Shown here piece after piece: positions 37,682 to 44,134 of a stretch of 44,134 nt of DNA. The stretch covers positions 1 through 44,134 of the forward strand of contig NZ_JABJRA010000018.1 of the NCBI RefSeq assembly GCF_013155365.1, in the 5' to 3' direction. Source of the DNA: Nocardioides sp. zg-DK7169 (lineage in GTDB: Bacteria; Actinomycetota; Actinomycetes; Propionibacteriales; Nocardioidaceae). Position 1 is the stretch's first letter. The number at the start of each line of letters is the position of its first letter. Position numbers and translations under genes: made by a program. The notes under the pieces were generated by a model. It was not told the DNA's origin and did not search any database. It was given only the letters and a program-made list of their open reading frames with translations.

Positions 37682-39424
37682 ATGAATCCCGACACGACCG
37701 TCGAGGGCGGGCTCGAGGAGCCCACCGAGCTGGAGCCGGAGCAGGGCTCGCTCGACCTCGCCGACCCCGAGGACCGTGCCACGGTCGCCGACTGGGAGGC
37801 CGCCACCGCCGCGGTCCTTCGCAAGTCGCGACGCCTGAGCGAGGAGGACCCCGACACGGCCGTGTGGGACCGCCTCACTCGTACGACGCTGGACGGGATC
37901 GGCATCACGCCGCTCGGCACCCCGCAGCTCCTCGACGCGCTGAGCACCGCCGGGCGGCCCTCGCGTGCCGGTGCCTGGGACGTGCGCGCCCACCTGGGCT
38001 CCGGCCCGGACAAGGCGCGCAACGAGGCCGCGCGCGTCGACCTGGACGGCGGTGTGACCTCCCTGTGGGTGCAGGTCGACGCCGACACCGACCTGGCGAC
38101 CCTGCTCGACGGGGTGCTGCTCGACCTCGCCGCGGTCGTCCTGGACGCCGCGGAGCCGGTCGCGGCGGCGCGGTCCTTCCTCTCCCTGCTGGGTGACACC
38201 GCCCCGGCGGCGGGCACCAACCTCGGCATCGGCGCCGACGCGGCGGAGGAGGACCTCGTCGAGGTCGCCCGGCTGGCCCGCGACGCCGGCGTGCTCGGTG
38301 TCGTCGTCGACGCCACCGCCGTGCACGACCGCGGCGCCTCCGACGTCCAGGAGCTCGCCCGCTCCCTGGCCCTCGGCGTGCGTGCGCTGCGGGTCCTGAC
38401 CGACGCCGGGTTCGGCGTCGACGAGGCGGCCTCGCTGCTGGAGTTCCGCTACGCCGCCACCGACGAGCAGTTCCCCAGCATCGCCAAGCTGCGCGCCGCG
38501 CGCCGGCTGTGGGCGCGGGTGCTGGAGCTCAGCGCCGCCGAGACCGCCACGCAGCGCCAGCACGTGGTGACCAGCCGGCCGATGATGAGCCGCTACGACC
38601 CCTACGTGAACATGCTGCGCACCACCGTCGCCGCGTTCGCCGCGGGCGTCGGTGGCGCCGACGCCGTCACCGTGCTGCCCTTCGACGCCCCCCTCGGGCG
38701 CCCCGAGGCGTTCGGCCGCCGGATCGCGCGCAACACCTCCCACCTGCTGATCGAGGAGTCCCACGTCGCCGCGGTCGCCGACCCGGCCGGCGGCGCGTAC
38801 GCCGTCGAGAAGCTCACCGACGACCTCGCCGTCGCGGCCTGGGAGCTGTTCGGCCGCCTCGAGGACGGTGCGTCGCTCGACGAGCTCATCGAGGAGACCG
38901 TCGCGCGCCGCGAGGCCGAGGTGGCCCGGCGCAAGCGCCCGATCACCGGCGTGAGCGAGTTCCCGCACCTCGCCGAGGAGCTCCCGCAGCGCGAGGCCGA
39001 CGGCGGCTTCGACGGCGTCCGCTCCTACGGCGCGAGCTTCGAGGCGCTGCGCGACGCCCCGCCCGCCCGGCCGGTCTTCCTGGCCACCCTCGGCACCGTC
39101 GCCTCGCACACCGCCCGTGCGACGTTCGCGAGCAACCTGTTCGCCGCCGGCGGGATCGCCGTCGAGATCGCCGGCCCGACCGCGGACCCCGAGGCCCTCG
39201 CCGCGGCGTACTCCGCCTCGAGCGGCAGCCCGGTGGTCTGCCTGGCCGGCAGCGACGCGACCTACGCCGAGTGGGCCCCGGCCGCGATCGAGGCGCTGCG
39301 CGCCGCGGGCGCGACGCGGGTCCTCATCGCCGGCAAGCCGATCGACGGCCTGACCGACGACTCCTGCGCGGTGGGCGTCGACGCCCTCGCGTTCCTCACC
39401 CGCACCCGGGAGGCACTGGCATGA
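37682..39424 (+). CDS. mutA: Methylmalonyl-CoA mutase small (beta) subunit
   Basis: Non-catalytic partner of the heterodimeric methylmalonyl-CoA mutase, 580 residues. The TIM-barrel part is recognisable but degenerate compared with MutB (RPMMSRYDPYVNMLRTTVAA, FGRRIARNTSHLLIEESHV, DPAGGAYAVEKLTDDLA). The C-terminal B12-like domain lacks the D-x-H-x-x-G motif (LATLGTVASHTARATFASN instead), as expected for MutA, which does not bind cobalamin. The first 45 residues are acidic. The ATG at 37682 follows TATGGT by 7 nt, and an in-frame ATG at 37670 overlaps that element. The gene overlaps mutB by 4 nt (ATGA), so the subunits are made together. Confidence 0.94.
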   Translation: MNPDTTVEGGLEEPTELEPEQGSLDLADPEDRATVADWEAATAAVLRKSRRLSEEDPDTAVWDRLTRTTLDGIGITPLGTPQLLDALSTAGRPSRAGAWDVRAHLGSGPDKARNEAARVDLDGGVTSLWVQVDADTDLATLLDGVLLDLAAVVLDAAEPVAAARSFLSLLGDTAPAAGTNLGIGADAAEEDLVEVARLARDAGVLGVVVDATAVHDRGASDVQELARSLALGVRALRVLTDAGFGVDEAASLLEFRYAATDEQFPSIAKLRAARRLWARVLELSAAETATQRQHVVTSRPMMSRYDPYVNMLRTTVAAFAAGVGGADAVTVLPFDAPLGRPEAFGRRIARNTSHLLIEESHVAAVADPAGGAYAVEKLTDDLAVAAWELFGRLEDGASLDELIEETVARREAEVARRKRPITGVSEFPHLAEELPQREADGGFDGVRSYGASFEALRDAPPARPVFLATLGTVASHTARATFASNLFAAGGIAVEIAGPTADPEALAAAYSASSGSPVVCLAGSDATYAEWAPAAIEALRAAGATRVLIAGKPIDGLTDDSCAVGVDALAFLTRTREALA

Positions 39425-41583
39425 GTGTTCCGAAGTCCTTCTCCGGCCTCGCGCTGTCGGGCGACGCGCCCGTCCGCGACGCCGGCACGCCCGCCTCCGG
39501 CGCGGCCTGGACCGCCCCCGAGGGCATCGAGATCAAGGCCTCCTACGGCCCCGACGACATCGCCGGCCTCGACGCGCTCGACACCTTCCCGGGCCTGAGC
39601 CCGTTCCTGCGCGGGCCGTACCCGACGATGTACACCACCCAGCCCTGGACCATCCGCCAGTACGCCGGGTTCTCGACCGCCGAGGAGTCCAACGCCTTCT
39701 ACCGCCGCAACCTCGCGGCCGGCCAGAAGGGGCTCTCGGTCGCCTTCGACCTCGCCACCCACCGCGGCTACGACTCCGACCACCCGCGGGTGCGCGGCGA
39801 CGTCGGCATGGCCGGCGTGGCGATCGACTCGATCTACGACACCCGCACCCTCTTCGACGGCATCCCGCTCGACGAGATGTCGGTGTCGATGACCATGAAC
39901 GGCGCCGTGCTGCCGGTCCTGGCGCTCTACATCGCGGCGGCCGAGGAGCAGGGGGTGAAGCCGGAACAGCTCGCGGGGACGATCCAGAACGACATCCTCA
40001 AGGAGTTCATGGTCCGCAACACCTACATCTACCCGCCGGCGCCGTCGATGCGGATCATCTCCGACATCTTCGCCTTCACCAGCCAGCGGATGCCGCGGTT
40101 CAACTCGATCTCGATCTCCGGCTACCACATGCAGGAGGCCGGGGCGACCGCCGACCTCGAGCTCGCCTACACCCTCGCCGACGGCGTGGAGTACATCCGC
40201 GCCGGCCTGGAGAGCGGCCTGACCATCGACCAGTTCGCGCCCCGCCTGAGCTTCTTCTGGGCGATCGGCATGAACTTCTACATGGAGGTCGCGAAGATGC
40301 GGGCGGCCCGGGCCCTGTGGTCCCGCCTGGTGCGCCAGTTCGACCCGAAGAACCCCAAGTCGCTGAGCCTGCGCACGCACAGCCAGACCTCCGGCTGGTC
40401 GCTCACCGCGCAGGACGTGTTCAACAACGTCGGGCGCACCGCGATCGAGGCGATGGCCGCGACCCAGGGCCACACCCAGTCGCTGCACACCAACGCCCTC
40501 GACGAGGCGATCGCGCTGCCGACGGACTTCTCGGCCCGCATCGCGCGCAACACCCAGCTGCTGCTCCAGCAGGAGTCCGGCACCACCGGCACCATCGACC
40601 CGTGGGCCGGCTCCTACTACGTCGAGCGCCTCACCCACGACCTCGCGGAGCGCGCCTGGGCGCACATCCAGGAGGCGGAGAACGCCGGCGGCATGGCCAA
40701 GGCCATCGAGCAGGGCATCCCGAAGATGCGCATCGAGGAGGCCGCGGCCCGCACCCAGGCGCGGATCGACTCCGGCGCGCAGGCCGTGATCGGCGTCAAC
40801 ACCTACCGGCTGGCGGCCGAGGACAAGCTCGACGTGCTGCGCGTCGACAACGACGAGGTCTACCGCGCCCAGATCGCCAAGCTCGAGCGGCTGCGCGCCG
40901 AGCGCGACGACGCCGAGGTCACCCGCACCCTGGAGCACCTGACCAACGCCGCCGAGCGCGGCGCCGGCCAGGGCCTCGAGGGCAACCTGCTCGGGCTGGC
41001 CGTCGACGCCGCCCGCGCGAAGGCCACCGTCGGGGAGATCTCGGAGGCGCTGGAGAAGGTCTACGGGCGCCACCAGGCGGTGATCCGTACCATCAGCGGC
41101 GTGTTCCGTGAGACCGCCAGCGCCGCCGGTGACAGCAAGCTCGACGAGGTCCTCGCCGCCACCGCGGCCTTCGAGGAGGCCGAGGGGCGCCGCCCGCGCA
41201 TCCTGGTCGCCAAGATGGGCCAGGACGGCCACGACCGCGGTCAGAAGGTGATCGTCTCGGCGTTCGCCGACATGGGCTTCACCGTCGACGTGGGTCCGCT
41301 GTTCTCGACCCCCGAGGAGGTCGCCCAGCAGGCGATCGACGCGGACGTCCACATCGTCGGCGTCTCCTCCCTGGCCGCCGGGCACCTCGCCCTGCTGCCC
41401 GCGCTCAAGCAGGCGCTGGCCGACCAGGGCCGCCCCGAGATCATGGTCGTCATCGGCGGCGTCATCCCGCCCGACGACGTGCCGACGCTGCTGGAGATGG
41501 GCGCGGCCGCCGTGTTCCTGCCCGGCACCGTGATCGCGGACTCGGCGCTCGACCTGCTCGCCAAGCTGCGCAGCGACGGCTGA
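39421..41583 (+). CDS. mutB: Methylmalonyl-CoA mutase large (alpha) subunit, cobalamin-dependent
   Basis: Catalytic subunit of 720 residues interconverting methylmalonyl-CoA and succinyl-CoA with adenosylcobalamin. The substrate-channel segment is YPTMYTTQPWTIRQYAGF with the likely active-site Tyr71. The core carries TIQNDILKEFMVRNTYIYPP and RTHSQTSGWSLTAQD. The C-terminal B12 domain has D-x-H-x-x-G (Asp602, His604, Gly607 in GQDGHDRG), then SSLAAGH and VVIGGVIPP. In context it feeds or drains succinyl-CoA used by SucCD, and so serves propionate, odd-chain fatty acid and branched-chain amino acid metabolism. meaB follows 19 nt downstream. No epimerase gene is in the window. Confidence 0.97.
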   Translation: MSVPKSFSGLALSGDAPVRDAGTPASGAAWTAPEGIEIKASYGPDDIAGLDALDTFPGLSPFLRGPYPTMYTTQPWTIRQYAGFSTAEESNAFYRRNLAAGQKGLSVAFDLATHRGYDSDHPRVRGDVGMAGVAIDSIYDTRTLFDGIPLDEMSVSMTMNGAVLPVLALYIAAAEEQGVKPEQLAGTIQNDILKEFMVRNTYIYPPAPSMRIISDIFAFTSQRMPRFNSISISGYHMQEAGATADLELAYTLADGVEYIRAGLESGLTIDQFAPRLSFFWAIGMNFYMEVAKMRAARALWSRLVRQFDPKNPKSLSLRTHSQTSGWSLTAQDVFNNVGRTAIEAMAATQGHTQSLHTNALDEAIALPTDFSARIARNTQLLLQQESGTTGTIDPWAGSYYVERLTHDLAERAWAHIQEAENAGGMAKAIEQGIPKMRIEEAAARTQARIDSGAQAVIGVNTYRLAAEDKLDVLRVDNDEVYRAQIAKLERLRAERDDAEVTRTLEHLTNAAERGAGQGLEGNLLGLAVDAARAKATVGEISEALEKVYGRHQAVIRTISGVFRETASAAGDSKLDEVLAATAAFEEAEGRRPRILVAKMGQDGHDRGQKVIVSAFADMGFTVDVGPLFSTPEEVAQQAIDADVHIVGVSSLAAGHLALLPALKQALADQGRPEIMVVIGGVIPPDDVPTLLEMGAAAVFLPGTVIADSALDLLAKLRSDG

Positions 41584-41602
41584 GGGGCGAGACACCTCCT
41601 CG

Positions 41603-42613
41603 ATGAGCGTCCCCGACCTCGACGTCCTGCTCGACGGCATCCGCGCGGGTCAGCGCGCCATGGCGGCGCGAGCGATCACGCTCGTGGAGTCCCGGCGCGC
41701 CGACCACCGCGCGGCGGCCCGTGAGCTGCTCGCGCGGCTCTCCGAGGACGCCTCCGCGGTCCCCGCCGTACGGGTGGGGATCTCGGGGGTGCCCGGGGTC
41801 GGCAAGTCGACCTTCATCGAGACCCTCGGCAGCCGGCTGACCGCGCGCGGGCACCGGGTCGGCGTCCTGGCCGTCGACCCCTCCAGCGTGCGCACCGGCG
41901 GCTCGGTGCTCGGCGACAAGACCCGGATGCCCACGCTGTCGGTCGACCCGAACGCCTTCATCCGGCCCTCGCCGTCCGCGGGCACCCTCGGCGGCGTCGC
42001 GGCGGCCACGTCGCAGGCGATGAGCGTGCTCGAGGGGGCGGGGTACGACGTCGTGCTCGTCGAGACCGTCGGGGTCGGCCAGTCCGAGATCACCGTGGCC
42101 GGCATGGTCGACACGTTCCTCTTCCTCACCCTCGCGCGCACCGGCGACCAGCTCCAGGGCATCAAGAAGGGGATCCTGGAGATCGCCGACGTGATCGCGG
42201 TCAACAAGGCCGACGCCGAGGGCTCCGGGGGAGTGGACCGCGAGGCCGAGGCCCGCGGCGCGGCTCGCGAGCTGGCCGGGGCGATGCGGATGGTGCGCGG
42301 CCCCCAGGAGTGGGCCCCGCCGGTGGTCACCTGCTCGGGCCTCACCGGCACCGGCGTCGACGACGTGTGGGACCGGGTGCTGGCCCATCGCGACCACCTC
42401 GGCCGCGACGGGCTGCTCGCCAAGCGCGCCCAGCAGCAGCTGGACTTCACCTGGACGCTGGTGCGCGACCAGCTCGACGAACGGCTGCGCCGCTCGCCCG
42501 GCGTCGCCGCGATCCGCGACCAGGTCGCCGCCGACGTGCTCGGCGGCCGGCTCGGCGCACCGGCAGCGGCGGACCTGCTGCTCGGGGCGTACGACGCGGA
42601 CCCGCGTGCCTGA
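41603..42613 (+). CDS. meaB: Methylmalonyl-CoA mutase-associated GTPase MeaB
   Basis: G3E-family GTPase of 336 residues that guards loading and protects the radical cofactor of methylmalonyl-CoA mutase. The P-loop is GVPGVGKST. Further motifs are LAVDPSSVRTGGSVLGDKTR, VLVETVGVGQSE (switch II), and NKAD for guanine specificity. The C-terminal helical dimerisation region is present. Its place directly after mutA-mutB supports MeaB over the related urease or hydrogenase G3E proteins. The ATG at 41603 lies 19 nt after the mutB stop; a purine stretch (GAGGGGCGAGA) lies between them. Confidence 0.95.
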   Translation: MSVPDLDVLLDGIRAGQRAMAARAITLVESRRADHRAAARELLARLSEDASAVPAVRVGISGVPGVGKSTFIETLGSRLTARGHRVGVLAVDPSSVRTGGSVLGDKTRMPTLSVDPNAFIRPSPSAGTLGGVAAATSQAMSVLEGAGYDVVLVETVGVGQSEITVAGMVDTFLFLTLARTGDQLQGIKKGILEIADVIAVNKADAEGSGGVDREAEARGAARELAGAMRMVRGPQEWAPPVVTCSGLTGTGVDDVWDRVLAHRDHLGRDGLLAKRAQQQLDFTWTLVRDQLDERLRRSPGVAAIRDQVAADVLGGRLGAPAAADLLLGAYDADPRA

Positions 42614-42707
42614 GGGCGCGGGCACCGCTCGCCGCCGGGGCGTGGGGCCGGTCACCCGCACGCTGCCCACGTCGCGTACGTCTCAGGTCCCTGCCGCCCA
42701 GGTCGTC

Positions 42708-42713
42708 TAGGCT
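42708..42713 (+). promoter_or_regulatory. Putative -10 element of a leaderless amidohydrolase transcript
   Basis: TAGGCT is 7 nt before ATG 42721, without a ribosome site between them. Confidence 0.55.
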
Positions 42714-42720
42714 CGCCCTG

Positions 42721-43932
42721 ATGCCCGCGGACAGCCCCACCCCGACCGACCCGACCACCAGCGCACTCCTCACCGACGCCGTCGACCAGCATCTCGAGGA
42801 CCTGATCGCGCTCCGCCGGGACCTGCACGCGCACCCTGAGCTGTCGTGGCGCGAGACCCGCACCACCGCGCTGGTGGCCGACGCGGTCGAGCGGATGGGC
42901 TGGCAGGTCACGCGGCTGCCGCGCACCGGCCTGGTCGCCGACCTGGGCGACACCGGCCCGATCGTGGCGCTGCGCGCCGACCTCGACGCGCTCCCGGTCC
43001 CGGACCTGACCGACGACCCGTGGGTCAGCACCGTCGAGGGCGTCGCCCACGCTTGCGGGCACGACATCCACATCACCGCAGTCCTCGGCGCCGCCCGCGC
43101 CCTCGCCGCGGTGCACGCGGCCGGCCGGCTGCCCGGGCGGGTGCGCCTGCTCTTCCAGCCGGCCGAGGAGGTCATGCCCGGCGGCGCGCTGACGCTGCTG
43201 GAGTTCGGTGCCCTGAGCGGGGTCTCCCGCGTCTTCGGCCTGCACTGCGACCCCAGCCTCGACGTCGGCCACATCGGCCTGCGCGAGGGCCCGATCACGG
43301 GCGCGGCCGACCACCTCCAGGTGGAGCTCTCCGGCTCCGGCGGGCACACCTCGCGCCCGCACCTCACCGAGGACCTCACCTTCGCCCTGGGCAAGGTCGT
43401 CACCGAGCTGCCCGCGATCCTCTCGCGGCGCCTGGACCCGCGCGCCGGGGTCAGCGTGGTCTGGGGCGTGCTCCAGGCCGGCTCCGCGCACAACGTGGTT
43501 CCCAGCACCGGCTGGCTCGGCGGCACCGTGCGGATGCTCGACGCCATCGCCTGGTCCGAGGCCGAGAAGCTGGTGCCGGTGCTGATCGAGCAGATCGTCG
43601 CGCCGTACGGCGTGCGCGCCGACGTGGACTACCGCCGCGGCGTCCCGCCGGTCGTCAACGAGGCCCGCTCCATCGCCCTGCTCTCCTCGGGCACCGGGAC
43701 GGTCCTCGGGGCCGGCGGCGCCGTGGTCACCCAGCAGAGCCTCGGCGGCGAGGACTTCGGCTGGTACCTCGACCACCTGCCCGGCGCCATGATGCGCCTG
43801 GGCACCCGCACGCCCGGCGGCCCGACGTACGACCTGCACCAGGGCGACCTGCGCGTCGACGAGCGCGCCGTCGCCATCGGCGCCAAGATCCTCGCCCACA
43901 CGGCGTGCTCCGCCCTCGCCGACCTCGCCTGA
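42721..43932 (+). CDS. M20D-family amidohydrolase (peptidase/deacylase)
   Basis: Zinc or manganese amidohydrolase of 403 residues, of the group that includes hippurate, N-acetylamino acid and IAA-conjugate hydrolases. The N-terminal motif is LIALRRDLHAHPELSWRE, followed by ADLDALPVPD, the metal motif ACGHDIHI, the catalytic acid region LFQPAEEVMPGGALTLL, and GLHCDPSLDVG. The dimerisation domain starts at about residue 195 (LQVELSGSGGHTSRPH). The C-terminal metal ligand region is SLGGEDFGWYL. The substrate is not determined by these motifs. A TAGGCT element directly upstream suggests a leaderless message. The 22-bp repeat array begins 14 nt after the stop. Confidence 0.92.
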   Translation: MPADSPTPTDPTTSALLTDAVDQHLEDLIALRRDLHAHPELSWRETRTTALVADAVERMGWQVTRLPRTGLVADLGDTGPIVALRADLDALPVPDLTDDPWVSTVEGVAHACGHDIHITAVLGAARALAAVHAAGRLPGRVRLLFQPAEEVMPGGALTLLEFGALSGVSRVFGLHCDPSLDVGHIGLREGPITGAADHLQVELSGSGGHTSRPHLTEDLTFALGKVVTELPAILSRRLDPRAGVSVVWGVLQAGSAHNVVPSTGWLGGTVRMLDAIAWSEAEKLVPVLIEQIVAPYGVRADVDYRRGVPPVVNEARSIALLSSGTGTVLGAGGAVVTQQSLGGEDFGWYLDHLPGAMMRLGTRTPGGPTYDLHQGDLRVDERAVAIGAKILAHTACSALADLA

Positions 43933-43946
43933 CCCCCACCCTCCTC

Positions 43947-44012
43947 GCCGAGTCGGCCCGAATGGTGTGCCGAGTCGGCCCGAATGGCGCGCCGAGTCGG
44001 CCCTTCTGGCGA
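43947..44012 (+). repeat. 22-bp tandem repeat array, right (3 units, broken by the IS end)
   Basis: Exact units occupy 43947-43968, 43969-43990 and 43991-44012, each starting GCCGAGTCGGCCC and continuing GAATGG or TTCTGG plus variable bases. A fourth unit has only its first three bases (GCC, 44013-44015) before the IS-associated sequence starts at 44016. A pyrimidine leader (CCCCCACCCTCCTC) links the amidohydrolase stop codon to the first unit. Confidence 0.9.
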
Positions 44013-44015
44013 GCC

Positions 44016-44134
44016 AGGTCTCGGCGAGGTCAACCGGTGTTAGCAACGGTCAGGCTGCTGGCCGGTTGGCCAGCAGCTGGTCCAGCGCTTGGGCTGGGGT
44101 CCGCATGTCGAGGGTAGGACGTGGTCGTGCGTTG
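44016..44134 (-). mobile_element. 3' end of an IS30-family insertion sequence, right copy (truncated by window edge)
   Basis: Perfect inverted copy of 1-119, including the transposase 3' end, the 10-bp-stem hairpin (44054-44077) and the end sequence GGTGTTAGCAACGG (44035-44048). It adjoins the 22-bp array without spacer. Confidence 0.75.
44050..44133 (-). CDS. IS30-family transposase, C-terminal fragment (right copy)
   Basis: Same 27-residue C-terminus as at the left edge, read on the minus strand and ending at the stop 44050-44052. Only the 3' end is in the window. The two copies are identical over their shared length, which points to recent transposition or ongoing gene conversion. Confidence 0.72.
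   Translation of the reverse strand, partial: NARPRPTLDMRTPAQALDQLLANRPAA

Overview
The window is high-GC actinobacterial chromosome, most like Nocardioides or another Nocardioidaceae. This rests on the strong G/C third-position bias, frequent GTG starts, many starts placed 6-10 nt after a -10-like hexamer (leaderless style), and an actinobacterial core gene order: pcrA, M23 peptidase, sucC-sucD, PerM-like protein, purN-purH-folD-DUF3017, mdh, icd, trpS, sdhCAB, mutA-mutB-meaB. No rRNA, tRNA, CRISPR array or prophage was seen.

Layout. 1-119 and 44016-44134 are a perfect 119-bp inverted repeat. Each copy encodes the last 27 residues of the same IS30-type transposase, reading inward. The window is therefore a unique segment bounded by two opposed IS copies and is probably a contig that broke at them. 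155-242, 18133-18198 and 43947-44012 hold tandem arrays of one 22-bp repeat with an odd palindromic core (GCCGAGTCGGC). 406-6951: choline-type BCCT carrier, APC permease, universal stress protein, PcrA helicase. 7292-8374 (-): envelope M23 peptidase. 8896-10965: succinyl-CoA synthetase. 11099-12922 (-): sigma-70-like protein fused to a membrane anchor and a large C-terminal domain. 13193-18089: PerM-like membrane protein, purN, a ZTP (pfl) riboswitch, purH, folD and DUF3017. 18205-19188 (-): malate dehydrogenase. 19296-21216: lipoprotein and an aquaporin with an unusual C-terminal tail. 21386-23575: monomeric NADP isocitrate dehydrogenase behind a perfect 14-bp palindrome. 23716-30676: single-chain heterodimer-type ABC exporter, FUSC-family membrane protein and MFS carrier. 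30802-33688: trpS, 2H phosphoesterase, YihY-family protein and a small membrane protein. 33796-37302 (-): sdhC-sdhA-sdhB with a DtxR/IdeR-like iron box upstream. 37682-42613: methylmalonyl-CoA mutase genes and the MeaB GTPase. 42721-43932: M20 amidohydrolase.

The genes fit together around central carbon metabolism. Methylmalonyl-CoA mutase makes or consumes succinyl-CoA, SucCD converts it to succinate, Sdh oxidises that to fumarate, Mdh makes oxaloacetate and Icd supplies NADPH. PurN, PurH and FolD link purine synthesis to one-carbon folate metabolism. No clear new defence or biosynthetic system is present. The least explained structures are the 22-bp arrays and their association with the IS ends, the sigma-membrane fusion, the aquaporin tail and the regulatory dyads upstream of icd and sdhC.
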